Positions 19,031 through 28,391 of a DNA stretch of 64,000 nt are shown piece after piece (position 1 is the first letter of the stretch; every line of letters begins with the position of its first letter). The notes under the pieces are model-generated. The model was not told the DNA's origin and ran no database searches. It saw only the letters and a program-made list of their open reading frames with translations. The translations under genes and the position numbers were made by a program. This DNA comes from Streptomyces sp. SCUT-3 (GTDB lineage: Bacteria > Actinomycetota > Actinomycetes > Streptomycetales > Streptomycetaceae), in assembly GCF_014083985.1 (NCBI RefSeq), contig NZ_CP046907.1:814501-878500 (forward strand). The letters are read 5' to 3'.

Positions 19031-20071
19031 TCAGCCGCCGGTGAGCAGGGCGTGCGCCCCTGCGCGCCGCAGCGGCGAGAGGAGTTCGAAATAACGCGCC
19101 CAGGCGGGGCTGAGGATGTCGCGGACAAGGACGTCCTTGGCGATGTCCACGATCACCGGTGCCGCGGCCGCGTACAGCAGCGGCATCAGCAGCCGGTGCT
19201 CGCCCTCGGCGAGCAGGCCCTCGGCCCGGCATTCCGCGATGAACCCGGCCAGCAGTGCCGGCCCCGCCCGGTCACCCGGGGCCGGCACGCTCAGGCACAG
19301 TTCGGCCGCCCAGGCCAGGTCCAGCAGCCGGTCGCCGGCCCGGGCGTTGTCGAAGTCCAGCACGGCCGTGACGCCGTCCGGACCCAGCAGGAAATGGTGC
19401 CGGTGCAGGTCCGCGTGGACCACCGCGTCGGCGACCGGGGCCGGGGCGTCCGCCAGCAGGTGCGCGGCTCCCAGCAGTTCGCGCAGCGCCCCGGCGACCA
19501 GGCGCCCCCACGGGTCCGGGCGGGCCTCGGCGGCCGGCAGCAGCCCGGTCGCCTCCTCCAGCGCCAGGTGCGGATCCTCCTGGTCCACCAGCGGGTTCAC
19601 CGGCATCCGGGCCAGTTCCTCGACCGTCCTCGCGGGCAGGGCGTCCAGCGTCCGCCTCAACCGCAGCGCGGTGCCCAGCACCGCCCGTACGGCGTCGGGG
19701 CCGGAGTGGTGCGGGGAGGTGCCCGGACAGCGGGGCAGTACCTCGCACACCACCCCGTCGCGCCAAGCCGCGGCCTCGCCGCGGACGGTCGGCAGGACCT
19801 CCGCCGCCGGCACGCCCGCGGCACGGCAGCGCGCGACCAGGTCGCGTTTGAGCGGGTAGAAGCCGGCGGGTCTGGCCGCGTCCGGGTTGAGCTGCGCCTT
19901 GAGCACGAACGCGCGGCCGCCGGTCTCGTACTCCCACAGCCCCGCGGTGTGGGTCAGGGGCTGCTCGCCCCCGCTCGTCAGCGGGCGGAGTCCTCCGGGG
20001 TGCGCCACTCCCCATTCGGATGCCAGTAGGCCGGCCACCCAGGTGGCGCTGCCCGGTTCCAGGGCGGACAT
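19031..20071 (-). CDS. aminoglycoside/choline-kinase-like phosphotransferase (APH)
   Basis: ATG 20071 (MSALEPGSATWVAGLLA) is preferred because AGAGGGG lies just upstream; a longer frame to 20107 has no such site. The kinase-like fold is intact over 346 residues: RAFVLKAQLNP carries the ATP-binding Lys, VVHADLHRHHFLLGPDG the catalytic Asp region and TAVLDFDNAR the metal-binding Asp. In resistance enzymes this fold phosphorylates a hydroxyl of an aminoglycoside; in biosynthesis it phosphorylates sugars, choline or homoserine. It lies 200 bases upstream of the aminotransferase in the same direction. It could be self-resistance or a pathway kinase. Confidence 0.78.
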   Translation of the reverse strand: MSALEPGSATWVAGLLASEWGVAHPGGLRPLTSGGEQPLTHTAGLWEYETGGRAFVLKAQLNPDAARPAGFYPLKRDLVARCRAAGVPAAEVLPTVRGEAAAWRDGVVCEVLPRCPGTSPHHSGPDAVRAVLGTALRLRRTLDALPARTVEELARMPVNPLVDQEDPHLALEEATGLLPAAEARPDPWGRLVAGALRELLGAAHLLADAPAPVADAVVHADLHRHHFLLGPDGVTAVLDFDNARAGDRLLDLAWAAELCLSVPAPGDRAGPALLAGFIAECRAEGLLAEGEHRLLMPLLYAAAAPVIVDIAKDVLVRDILSPAWARYFELLSPLRRAGAHALLTGG

Positions 20072-20599
20072 TCCGGTTCCCCTCTCGTACCGCACGGTCG
20101 AAGGCATTCACGACGAAGACCGGAGCGCGAATGCGGCGATTCACAAAGAGGTGCACGTGGGAGAGAATTCCGCTCACCCGGTCGACGACGCTACCAGACG
20201 TCGCGGCCCCGCGGTGAACGAAAGTCCGCCGACTTCACCGGACCACCGGGGGCCGGGAGGAGACCGCCGGGTTTTCGGCCGGGGAATGGCCGAAAAGCAG
20301 ACCGATTGCATTTCGTGGCCGAAAGGCGTCGCACTGTGCGCCGAAATCGGCCGGCGGAAGCGTCCGCCGGGCCGCGCACGACGGACCTTCCGGGACGTTC
20401 GGGGAATACGCGGGGCCGGGGATCCGCCCGTTCCGCGACGGCCGAGGGAGCGCCTCCGCGTGCTTCGCCGGCCCCGCGGGGCTCGTTTCTGAGCGGTTTG
20501 CCGTCCCGGGGCCCGTGCGGCCGGTGCGACGGCCCGCGCGGCCGACGGGGCGTGCGGCCGACGGGGCACGGGACGCGGGGCGCGGGGAAGGGTGGCGCA
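20072..20599. other. gene-free stretch with small hairpins
   Basis: No convincing coding sequence is seen in these 528 bases. The part at 20265-20350 is less GC-rich and holds the inverted pair TTTTCGGCC/GGCCGAAAA with a seven-base loop, followed by two further GGCCGAAA/GCCGAAAT copies. It includes the promoter region of the phosphotransferase gene at its left end. The rest shows no structure I can name. Confidence 0.4.
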
Positions 20600-20647
20600 G
20601 CACAGCCGCGGCGGCCGTCCGGTGCCGGACGGCCGCCGCGGCTGTGC
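20600..20647. terminator. long-stem terminator hairpin
   Basis: A perfect 23-base stem (20600-20622 with 20625-20647) closes over a two-base TG loop, just after the stop of the SGNH hydrolase at 20658 (minus strand). There is no T-tract, as usual for Streptomyces terminators. It may serve both directions. Confidence 0.75.
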
Positions 20648-20657
20648 GGTACGGGCC

Positions 20658-21463
20658 CTACAGGGGCAGCAGGTCGGGGCGCTTGGCCACGACGTGGTCG
20701 CCGGAGGACTCCCCGCGCAGCCTGCGGCCGATCCACGGCACCAGGTGCTCGCGGCCCCAGCGCAGGTTCTCCCTGCGCACCTCGGAGGCCGGGCGGACGG
20801 CGGGCTCGGGCCACGCCTCGTCCGGGTCCGAGGGCACGTCGATGCCGAGGACCTGGGCGGCCCTGAGGGCGACCCGGGTGTGGCCCTCGGGCGAGAGGTG
20901 GAGGCGGTCGTTGCTCCAGGCCCGCCGGTCCTGGACCGAGCGCAGCGACCACAGGTCGAGGACCGGGCACTGGTGACGGTCGGCGATGGCCCGCACGTGG
21001 GCGGTGTAGGTCGCGATCTTGCCGCGCAGGTGACGCAGCACGGGGGTGCCGCGGGTGTCGAAGCCGGTGCACAGCAGGACGGTACCGACCTCGGGCGACA
21101 GCCGGGCCACCGCGGCCTCCAGCCGCTCGGCGACGTCGTCCGGGTCGCTGCCGGACGCAGGATGTCGTTGCCCCCCGCGCAGAAGGTCACCAAATCGGGG
21201 GCGAGATCCACCGCGCGCGGGAGCTGGTCCTCGACGATCTGGTCGAGCAGCTTGCCGCGCACCGCGAGGTTGGCGTAGCGGAACCCCCCGTCCGGCGACC
21301 GGCTGCCGAGCAGGGCCGCGAGCCGGTCGGCCCATCCGATGAACGTGCCGTCGGGCGGGGTCTCCGACACCTTCGGTGAAGCTGTCCCCAGTGCCGCGTA
21401 CGACCCGATGGCGCCCGGGGCGCCCTTGCGAAGTGTTGTCGAATCGTCTGCCACGGAAGACAT
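20658..21463 (-). CDS. SGNH/GDSL-family lipase or esterase (compensated frame breaks)
   Basis: The start ATG 21463 follows a GGAGTGA site. The first frame reads GSYAALG; a short shifted stretch supplies DSFTEGVGDP, the GDSL-type block I with the nucleophile Ser; the frame then returns to DGTFIGWADRLAALL. A third break near 21165 follows VTFCAGGNDILRP (block III Gly/Asn). The rest is DRLHLSPEGHTRVALRAAQV, with the catalytic Asp-x-x-His as DRLH. The protein has about 268 residues, lacks a signal peptide and hydrolyses esters; the substrate is unknown. Two breaks that cancel each other around the active-site block support sequence error rather than decay. Confidence 0.75.
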
Positions 21464-21549
21464 ACTTCACTCCGTCAAGTGACCTACGCCACCGTAAGTA
21501 GGGGTTGACGGGGGGTGATGTTCTTCACTCGCACCCGTGCGGGCGAACG

Positions 21550-21594
21550 GCCGTCACGAACTGGCGTCACGGACAGCCGTCACGAACGGGCGTC
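21550..21594. repeat. 19-base direct repeat, period 26
   Basis: GCCGTCACGAACNGGCGTC occurs at 21550-21568 and again at 21576-21594, in the gap between the SGNH gene start and the alpha-galactosidase stop. It may bind a regulator or be a slippage product. Confidence 0.6.
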
Positions 21595-21605
21595 CCGCCC
21601 GCCCG

Positions 21606-23719
21606 TCAGGCCTTTCTCAGGTGGACCACGGCGGCGTCCAGGGGGCCGTGCAGCGGGATGCGCAGGCCGCGGTGGGCCAGGAGGGCCCCGCTGTGCAGCT
21701 CCCCGGTGGCGGCGTCCCGGTAGAGCGCGTCCCGGTCCAGGCCGCGCAGGCGCAGCGGCGGGACGGGGGTGCCGAACCGCTGGGCGTGCCGCCAGGCCAG
21801 GACGGCCGTCTCGCCGCCGTCGCCCCTGCGGTACTGCACGGCGCTGAAGCCGTCCCCGCCCGGGCCGTCGGCGCCCGCGCAGCCCGCTCCGGTGCCGTCC
21901 GCGGGCGCGCGCAGCCGGTGCAGCTCACCGTGCTGGACCAGGTGCCGGATGCGCTTGTAGAGGGCCACCAGGTCGCGGGCCTCGGCCAGTTCCTGGCCGC
22001 TCCAGGAGGTCAGGTCCCCGCCGACGCCCAGCACTCCGGCCATGGCGCTGACGAACCGGAAGCGCAGGTTGGACGGGCGCCGGTTGAGCGTGGTGTCGGT
22101 GCTGTCGGCGGCCAGGGACGTCATGACGCGGGCCGGGTGGAGCTGGCTGAGGCCGTGCTGGATCGCCAGCCGGTCCAGCGGGTCGGTGCTCTCGGAGACC
22201 TGCACGCGGTCGGCGCGGGCCAGGATGCCCAGGTCGGTGCGGCCGCCCCCGCCGGAGCAGGACTCGAACGTCACCCCGGGTGGGCCTCGCGCAGCCGGTC
22301 GAGCAGTTCGTACAGCCCCTCGACGTGTTCGGCGTCCAGCCGTTCGGGCCAGGGGTCGCCGGGGCGGCCGGGGTCGGTGGAGCAGCGGCCGAGGTCCCAC
22401 CGGACGTGGTCGACCGGTGCGTCGCGCAGCAGGGCGTCCAGTCGCTCCCACAGGTGGCGGCGGACCTCGGGGCGGCCCAGGTCGAGCAGGAGCCGGCCGC
22501 GGTGCGCCGTGGGGCGGCGCCCCGCGCGCTGCTGCACCCAGTCGGGGTGCTCCCGGTGCAGCCGGCCGCCGGGGGCGACCGCCTCCGGCTCCAGGCGGAG
22601 GCCGAACCGCATGCCCAGGTCGTGCACCTCCCCGGCCAGCGGCTCCAGCCCCTCGGGCAGGCGGGCCCGGCCGGGCGTCAGGTCGCGGGCAGGCAGCCGT
22701 CGACGACGAACAGCTCCACGCCGATGTCGGCCGCCCGGCGGACGAGTCCGCCCGGGCCGGCCGCTCCGCTGCCGCCCGGCCCCCGCGCGTCGTACAGGAC
22801 CGGGCTCAGCCGGTCGGCGCCGGGGACGACGTGGGCGAGCTGCCAGGCGTGCCAGGCGCGGCTGGCCGCCCCGAAGCCGCCGCCGGTGCGCAGGCCGGCG
22901 AAGACCGGGGTGGTCCAGGACCGTCCGGGGTCCAGGCGCACGACGCCGGCGTCGTCGTGCCCGGCGCCGCCGGTGGCCTGGACGGTGCCGTCGGGCAGCC
23001 GGTCCACGCAGATCCGCCAGGAGCCGGACCAGGCCAGGGCCGCGCTGAACACCCCCGTGCTCCTCCCCCGCCGCGCCGTCGTCCAGGGCGATCCAGGGCA
23101 GAAACTGGTGTCCGGTGTGGCCGCGTCGGCTGCCGATCCGCTTCTCGCCCGGCGTCAGCGGGGTGCGCACCAGGCGGCTCTCGGCGGCCCAGCGGCCGTG
23201 CAGGTGGGACAGGCGCCAGCGGTCCCGTGGGCAGGGTCCAGGTCGCGGAGTCGGCGCGCAGCACCTCGACGGGGACGGCGCCGGGGCCGCCGAGGTGCCG
23301 CAGGCGCACCCAGCGCTCCAGGACGTCGGAGCCGGTGCGCATCCGGTAGTGCAGGGTGAGGCGGACGCGGTGCACGCGGTCGCGGAAGTGCAGGCGCAGC
23401 AGGCCGCCGGCGGCGTCGGCGCCCTCGTGGGCCCACTCCACGCCCGGGCGGCGGCGCTGCGCAGGGCGAGCGCGGGGCGGGCGAACCGGGGGCCGCCCTC
23501 GACGGGGTACTCCTCGCGCCCGTCGAGGGCGGACTCGAACGGCCAGTCCCCGGGCAGCGGTTCGGCGGCCAGCCGCTCGGCGTCGTCCAGGGTGATCGGC
23601 GGACCCCAGTACAGGTGGAGCAGTTCGTCGCGGTCGGTGAGCCGCAGCGCGTAGGAGCTCGAGGGGCCCGAGAGGACCCACAGCCGCCCGTCCCCTCCCG
23701 TCCTGACCACACCGCCCAT
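21606..23719 (-). CDS. GH36 alpha-galactosidase (frame breaks)
   Basis: The start ATG 23719 gives MGGVVRTGGDGRLWVLSG. The N-terminal beta-sandwich (LLHLYWGPPITLDD, TLHYRMRTGSDVLERWVRLR) is followed by the barrel: GIGVELFVVDGCLPA, HDLGMRFGLRLEPEAV, and DHVRWDLGR with the nucleophile Asp codon at 22394-22396. It continues FESCSGGGGRTDLGILARAD and VSESTDPLDRLAIQHG. Breaks lie near 23455, 23230, 23065, 22690 and 22270. About 704 residues matches GH36. The usual Ser-Asp of the acid/base block is Ser-Glu here (codon 22191-22193). It lacks a signal peptide, so it would cleave alpha-galactosides in the cytoplasm. Confidence 0.78.
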
Positions 23720-23761
23720 GGTGCTGGCGGGAGGAGGCGCGCGGCAAGGGCGCACCCCGCA

Positions 23762-23777
23762 CATACCGCGCGGTATG
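23762..23777. promoter_or_regulatory. perfect 16-base palindromic operator
   Basis: CATACCGCGCGGTATG is perfectly symmetric and sits between the divergent alpha-galactosidase (start 23719) and phosphatase (start 23867) genes. TACCG-CGGTA palindromes are common TetR-family sites. No TetR gene is adjacent, so the regulator is unknown. Confidence 0.55.
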
Positions 23778-23866
23778 AATGGGCGGGCGGCTGTCGTATG
23801 GTCGGATCCGGCCGGTACGGCGGTGACGAGCACCGCCGGCCGCCCCGAGAGAGGCAAGGAGCGCCG

Positions 23867-24694
23867 GTGACCCAGCAGACGCCCGAGACCGCCCCGAGCG
23901 GGACCTTGACGACCGAGACCCTGCTGACCGGAGTGCGCAACTTCCGTGACGTGGGCGGCCTCCCGGCCGCCGACGGGCGCAGGGTCCGGCACGGACGGCT
24001 CTACCGCAGCGGCCACCTGGCCCACGCGACGGATGAGGACGCGGCGTTCCTGGCCTCGCTGAACCTGCACACCGTCTTCGACTTCCGCAACGCCGCCGAC
24101 ATCCGGCTCGAGGGGCCGGACGTCCTCCCCGAGGGCGTGGGCTACGTCAACATGCCGCTGTCCGACCCGGCGCAGGGGGCGGAGTTCTGGCGCGTCGTGC
24201 GCAACGGGGACATCGGGGCGCTGCGCGAGCAGCTCGCCGACGGCAGGGCGGTGCGGCGGATGGTCACCTCCTACCGCCACACGATCCTGCACCGCACCGC
24301 CGAGCACAGCAGGCTGCTGCACGCCCTGGCCGAGAACACCCTGCCCGCGCTGCTGCACTGCGCGGCGGGCAAGGACCGGGCGGGCCTGTCGGTGGCGGTC
24401 ACCCTGATGGCGGTCGGCGTGGACCGCGAGGCGGTGGAGCACGACTACCTCGAGAGCAACGCCGTGCACCGCCGCTACGCGGTGCGGCGCGACGACGACG
24501 CCGAGCCGGCCACCACCCCGGAGGTCATGGAGCTGCTCAGCCCCCTGTTCGAGGCCCGCTCCGAGTACCTGGCCGAGGCGTTCCGCACCATCGACGAGAC
24601 CTGGGGGACGGTGGACCGCTACCTCGGAGAGGGCCTCGGGGTCGCCCCCGCCACCCGGGAGCTGCTGCGCGAGCGGCTGCTCACCGAGGACTGA
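23867..24694 (+). CDS. tyrosine-protein phosphatase
   Basis: The start GTG 23867 follows AAGGAG at 23856-23861. The intact protein of 275 residues opens with LLTGVRNFRDVGGLPAADG, the typical entry of the bacterial tyrosine/serine phosphatase family (PF13350 type). It has the phosphate-binding loop LLHCAAGKDRAGLSVAVTLM (Cys-x5-Arg) near residue 165. LYRSGHLAHATDEDA and HTVFDFRNAADIRLEG complete the fold. It removes phosphate from tyrosine residues or possibly from phosphoinositides. It is monocistronic, ending at the hairpin 24719-24746. Confidence 0.88.
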   Translation: MTQQTPETAPSGTLTTETLLTGVRNFRDVGGLPAADGRRVRHGRLYRSGHLAHATDEDAAFLASLNLHTVFDFRNAADIRLEGPDVLPEGVGYVNMPLSDPAQGAEFWRVVRNGDIGALREQLADGRAVRRMVTSYRHTILHRTAEHSRLLHALAENTLPALLHCAAGKDRAGLSVAVTLMAVGVDREAVEHDYLESNAVHRRYAVRRDDDAEPATTPEVMELLSPLFEARSEYLAEAFRTIDETWGTVDRYLGEGLGVAPATRELLRERLLTED

Positions 24695-24718
24695 CGGCCG
24701 CCCCGGGGGAACCGGCGC

Positions 24719-24746
24719 GGGGCCCGTCCGGCGGCGGACGGGCCCC
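24719..24746. terminator. hairpin terminator
   Basis: A perfect 12-base stem GGGGCCCGTCCG/CGGACGGGCCCC closes over GCGG, between the convergent phosphatase (ends 24694) and DUF6126 gene (ends 24755). It can terminate both. Confidence 0.8.
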
Positions 24747-24754
24747 GGCCAGGG

Positions 24755-24985
24755 CTACTGGGCGCCGAGCAGGTAGAAGATCGCGAAGAAGAAGAACACG
24801 ATGAAGTGCACGGCCACCAGGTAGATGAAGACCCGCACGGTCATGCCCATGGGGGCCTTGTACTGCTCGTCCGACGCCGGGACCGGGCGGCCGGGCCGGG
24901 CGTCGGGGGCGGGGCGGGGGGCGGGCTGCCCGTCTGCGGGTTGCTGGTCTGCGGGGCGTTCGGCGCGGGCCGGTTCGACGGACAC
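24755..24985 (-). CDS. DUF6126 family small membrane protein
   Basis: The 76-residue protein starts at GTG 24985 behind GGAGGG. The first half is Pro/Ala-rich and charged (PADQQPADGQPAPRPAP); the second half MTVRVFIYLVAVHFIVFF with FAIFYLLGAQ is a single membrane helix reaching the C-terminus. This is the usual form of DUF6126, found downstream of XRE-cupin regulators in Streptomyces. Here it follows that regulator by 120 bases in the same direction. It is probably co-transcribed; function unknown. Confidence 0.8.
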   Translation of the reverse strand: MSVEPARAERPADQQPADGQPAPRPAPDARPGRPVPASDEQYKAPMGMTVRVFIYLVAVHFIVFFFFAIFYLLGAQ

Positions 24986-25105
24986 GGTGAGGGTTCCCTC
25001 CGGGTGGGCCGGCCTGGGCCGGGGTGCGGGCGGCAGGACCGTCCGGGCCGCCCCGGCCGGCGGGTGCGGGCGGGGCGGCGGACGCGGTCGGTGCGGGCGG
25101 GGTGG

Positions 25106-25729
25106 TCAGTGCGGGCGGCGGGGCGGGGTGCCGGCGCCCAGGCACAGCTCCGCCGTCCCGCTCTGCAGCAGGGTGTGGACGAACATGAAGTCGACGCCGT
25201 CGTGCGAGGCGGCGGTGAGGCGGTGCGGGGTCAGCGAGTCGTAGTGGGCCGCGTCCCCCGGTGCGAGTTCGTGGACCGCCTCGCCCAGCACCAGCCGCAG
25301 CCTGCCGCGGGTGACGCACAGCCACTCCTCGCCCGGGTGCACGCGCACGATGTCGCGCTGCGGGCCGGACGGGACGTGGACCCGCAGGGCCTGCATGGCG
25401 CGGCCGGGCCCGCCCGCGCGCCAGTAGGTCCAGCCGCCCGCGTCGGCGGCCTCCATCCGGTCGGCGCGGAGGACCGGTTCGGCCTCGGGGGCGGTCTCCC
25501 CCAGCAGGTCCGAGACGGTGGTGCCGTAGACCCGGGCGAGGGAGAGCAGGACGGGCAGGGAGGGCTGGCGCTGCCCGGTCTCCAGCCTGGACAGGTGGGC
25601 GGGCGAGAGGCCCACCCGCCGGGCGGCCGCTTCCAGGGTGACGCCGCCGCGCCGCCGCAGTTCGCGCAGCCGGGGCGCGACGGCGGGCAGCGGGTCGTGG
25701 GTCCCGGCGTCCTCCATGTGTGAGGTCAT
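25106..25729 (-). CDS. XRE family regulator with C-terminal cupin
   Basis: The 207-residue protein starts at ATG 25729 (an internal ATG at 25717 is an alternative). The helix-turn-helix occupies about residues 18-75: RLRELRRRGGVTLEAAARRV, then GLSPAHLSRLETGQRQPSLP and LLSLARVYGTTVSDLLG. The cupin domain covers about residues 110-195: RDIVRVHPGEEWLCVTRGRL and LAPGDAAHYDSLTPHRLTA. Such proteins bind DNA as dimers and sense a small ligand in the cupin. The doubled inverted repeat just upstream is the likely site for autoregulation. DUF6126 follows downstream. Confidence 0.88.
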   Translation of the reverse strand: MTSHMEDAGTHDPLPAVAPRLRELRRRGGVTLEAAARRVGLSPAHLSRLETGQRQPSLPVLLSLARVYGTTVSDLLGETAPEAEPVLRADRMEAADAGGWTYWRAGGPGRAMQALRVHVPSGPQRDIVRVHPGEEWLCVTRGRLRLVLGEAVHELAPGDAAHYDSLTPHRLTAASHDGVDFMFVHTLLQSGTAELCLGAGTPPRRPH

Positions 25730-25746
25730 GCCTCCGGTATAGAGAT

Positions 25747-25787
25747 TTTTTGCCCGAGAGGCAAGGTTCTTGCCTCTCGGGCAAAAA
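25747..25787. promoter_or_regulatory. doubled TTGCC-N5-GGCAA operator
   Basis: The region is a perfect 19-base inverted repeat (25747-25765 and 25769-25787) around GTT. It is built of two TTGCC-N5-GGCAA sites, at 25750-25764 and 25770-25784, spaced exactly 20 bases. It ends 18 bases before the XRE start. There is no T-tract on the 3' side for either direction, so an operator fits better than a terminator. Confidence 0.7.
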
Positions 25788-25858
25788 CAGGAGGGACGCC
25801 CGGGCCCCGTCCGGGACCCGGGCCCCTGGGCCCCCGGTCCCCGGACGGGCGCCGTTCC

Positions 25859-26928
25859 CTACTTCTCCCGGACGACCACGAAGTCGGCCAGGGCCACCAG
25901 GTTGCGGCGCACCTGCTCGGGCATGTCGACCCGGTGCAGGGCCTCGATGGCCGTGGCGTGCTGGCGGCGGGCCTCCTCGGAGGTCCACTCCCGTCCGCCG
26001 GCCTTCTCGATCAGCGCGGCGCGGTGGGCGAACTCGGCCTCGTCCAGGTCGCCGTTCTCCGTCTCCTCGGCGTCGGCGGCCAGCAGCCGCGCCAGCTCCT
26101 CCGACGCCTCGCCGCCGGCTGCCAGCGCGGCGACGACGGGCAGGGACTTCTTGCGCTGCCGCAGGTCGGACCAGGTCTGCTTGCCGGTGGTGGCCGGCTC
26201 CCCCAGATGCCCAGCAGGTCGTCGACCGCCTGGAACGCCAGCCCCAGGTGGTGCCCGTAGTCCTCCAGGGCGTCGGCGACGGTGTCGTCGGCGCCGCCGA
26301 GGACCGCCCCGACCGAGACCGCGCAGGCCAGCAGCGCGCCGGTCTTGTTGCCCTCCATCTCCAGGCACTCCTCGACCGTGACCCGGTCGCGGTGCTCGTA
26401 GGAGATGTCCTGGGCCTGCCCGTCGATGAGCTTGCGGGCGGCGACGGTCAGGCGGCGCAGCGCGCGGGCTCCCTCGACGGTCCCCAGCTCCAGCAGCACC
26501 TCGTTGGCCAGGGCGAACAGGGCGTCGCCGACCAGGATGGCCTGGGCCGGGCCGTGCACCTTCCACACCGTGTCGCGGTGGCGGCGCTGCTCGTCGCCGT
26601 CCATCAGGTCGTCGTGCAGCAGGGAGAAGTTGTGCACCAGCTCCACGGCGACGGCGCCGGGGACGCCGACCTCGGGGGCGGCCCCGGCCGCCTCGGCGGA
26701 CAGCAGGGCGAGCGCCGGGCGCACCGCCTTGCCGCCGTCGCCGTGCGCGGGGCGCCCGTCTGCGTCGATCCAGCCGAAGTGGTAGGCCGCCACCGCGTCC
26801 ATGGGGGCCGCCAGCCGGGCCACGGCCTGCTTGAGCAGGGGCGTGGACAGGGTGCGTCCGCGTTCGAGGAGGGAAGCGACGCTTCTGTCCTCGAGGACCT
26901 CGGTCGCCTCGTCGTTGGCCGGACTCAC
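25859..26928 (-). CDS. polyprenyl (farnesyl-type) diphosphate synthase, frame break near 26205
   Basis: The start GTG 26928 overlaps the hpnE stop (GTGA). The fold of trans-prenyltransferases is clear: GGKAVRPALALLSAEAAG, the first Asp-rich motif LLHDDLMDGDEQRRHRD, MEGNKTGALLACAVS, and the second motif FQAVDDLLGIWG. The frame changes right after this motif, and the rest (TTGKQTWSDLRQRKKSLPVV to FVVVREK) ends with TAG at 25859-25861. It adds isopentenyl units to make the allylic diphosphate that feeds squalene formation. Length about 356 residues is normal. This gene sits with hpnCDE in Streptomyces hopanoid clusters. Confidence 0.85.
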
Positions 26929-28391
26929 GTTCTCTCCTCCTGCTGTGGGCACTGTGGTCGGGTCCGCGGGACGGCGTGCGCCTCCGCGGGCACCGGGCGG
27001 CCGGCGTCGGCCAGGGCGGCGCGGGCCGCCGCTGTTCCGCTGCGCACCGCCCCCTCCATGGTCGCGGGCCATCCGGTGTCGGTCCACGCGCCGGCCAGGT
27101 ACAGGCCGGGCACGCGGGTACGGGCGGACGGGCGCAGCCGTCCCACGCCCGGCGCGGGGGCGAACGTGGCCGTCCGCTCCCGGGTGACGAAGAAGTCCCG
27201 CACGCCGGCGCTCCGGGCGGCGGGAAGGATGCGCTCCAGCTCGGGCAGGAACCGCTTCCGCAGCGCGGCGACGGGCAGGTCGACCAGGTCGTGGGCGGCG
27301 GACTGCGAGAGCACCAGGTACTGTCCCCCGCCGGCCAGGCCGGAGGAGGCGGTGCGGTCGAAGACCCACTGGACCGGGCTGCCCAGCACGGCGAGGAAGG
27401 GACTGCGCATCACCCGGCGACCGTAGACCACGTGCAGGTCCACGATGGGCGAAACACCGATCCCGGAGAGCCGCGCGGGGTCGTCGAGGGCGCCGGGCGG
27501 CAGCAGGGCGCGGGCCTGTTCCTGCGCCACGGCGAGCACCGCCGCGGTGCACGGCAGCCGGGCGCCGTCGGCCAGGACGACCTGCCGGGCGCCGTCCGGC
27601 CCCGGCTCGACCCCGGTCGCCCGGGTCCCGGTCAGCACCCGCACCCCCGCCCGCCGCAGGGCGGCGGCGGCCCGCTCGTCGTGCAGGTCGCCCAGCGGGG
27701 CGGTGGCCCAGCCGATGTCGGCGGCGCCGGGGTCGGACAGCAGACCGGTGCGGAAGACCATCGCGGCCAGGCCGAGCGAGACGTCCCGGGCGCGGGCGTT
27801 GAGCGTGGCCACGCCCACCAGGTCCCACAGCGCCTCGACCGCGCGCGGCGACTGCCCCTGCTCGCGCAGCCAGCTCGCGAAGTCCCGCCCGTCCAGTGCG
27901 GGGTCGGCCGGGTCCAGGCCCTTGAGGGCCCAGGCGGCGCGGGCGGCCCGCAGCCGCTCGACCGGCGACAGGTGGGGGTAGGAGGCGAGGCTGCCGGCCA
28001 GGTGCAGGGGCACCGGGAGGGCGGCGCGCCGCAGCCGCGCCGCTCGCGGCCCGCCGGGGGCCGCGACGTCCAGCACGGGCACGTCCAGGCGGTCCTGGAG
28101 GGTCACCAGGCCGGTGGCGCCGATGCGGTCCAGGAAGCCCAGGTAGGCGGTGCAGCAGCGCAGGAAGACGTGCTGGCCGTTGTCGACGGCCAGGTCGCCG
28201 CGGCGGAAGGAGAAGGCGAGGCCGCCCAGGCGGGGCCTGCCCTCGACCAGGGTCACCGCGAGTCCGGCGTCGGCGAGCTCCAGGGCGGCGGTGACGCCGG
28301 CCAGGCCGCCGCCGACCACCACCGCCGTGCGGTCCGCGGCGGCGGGGCGGGACGGGACGCCGCCGCCCGGGCGGGGCACGGGGGCGCTCAT
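26925..28391 (-). CDS. hpnE: hydroxysqualene dehydroxylase HpnE
   Basis: The intact FAD-dependent enzyme has 488 residues and starts at ATG 28391, overlapping the hpnD stop as ATGA. The FAD motif AVVVGGGLAGVTAALELAD is near residue 25, followed by GRPRLGGLAFSFRRGDLAV and NGQHVFLRCCTAYLGFLD. The C-terminal flavin-binding block is GLYLAGAWTDTGWPATMEGA. HpnE reduces hydroxysqualene to squalene, the third step of the HpnCDE route. Ala/Pro-rich ends flank the fold. Confidence 0.9.
   Translation of the reverse strand: MSAPVPRPGGGVPSRPAAADRTAVVVGGGLAGVTAALELADAGLAVTLVEGRPRLGGLAFSFRRGDLAVDNGQHVFLRCCTAYLGFLDRIGATGLVTLQDRLDVPVLDVAAPGGPRAARLRRAALPVPLHLAGSLASYPHLSPVERLRAARAAWALKGLDPADPALDGRDFASWLREQGQSPRAVEALWDLVGVATLNARARDVSLGLAAMVFRTGLLSDPGAADIGWATAPLGDLHDERAAAALRRAGVRVLTGTRATGVEPGPDGARQVVLADGARLPCTAAVLAVAQEQARALLPPGALDDPARLSGIGVSPIVDLHVVYGRRVMRSPFLAVLGSPVQWVFDRTASSGLAGGGQYLVLSQSAAHDLVDLPVAALRKRFLPELERILPAARSAGVRDFFVTRERTATFAPAPGVGRLRPSARTRVPGLYLAGAWTDTGWPATMEGAVRSGTAAARAALADAGRPVPAEAHAVPRTRPQCPQQEERT

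Noticed and set aside
19031-20071. Calling the APH a specific aminoglycoside-resistance gene
   Set aside because: The fold is clear but the sequence does not let me tell antibiotic kinases from sugar or choline kinases.
25747-25787. Rho-independent terminator of the polyprenyl synthase gene
   Set aside because: The hairpin lacks a T-tract after the stem on the transcribed side and is built of two symmetric operator-like sites next to the XRE start.
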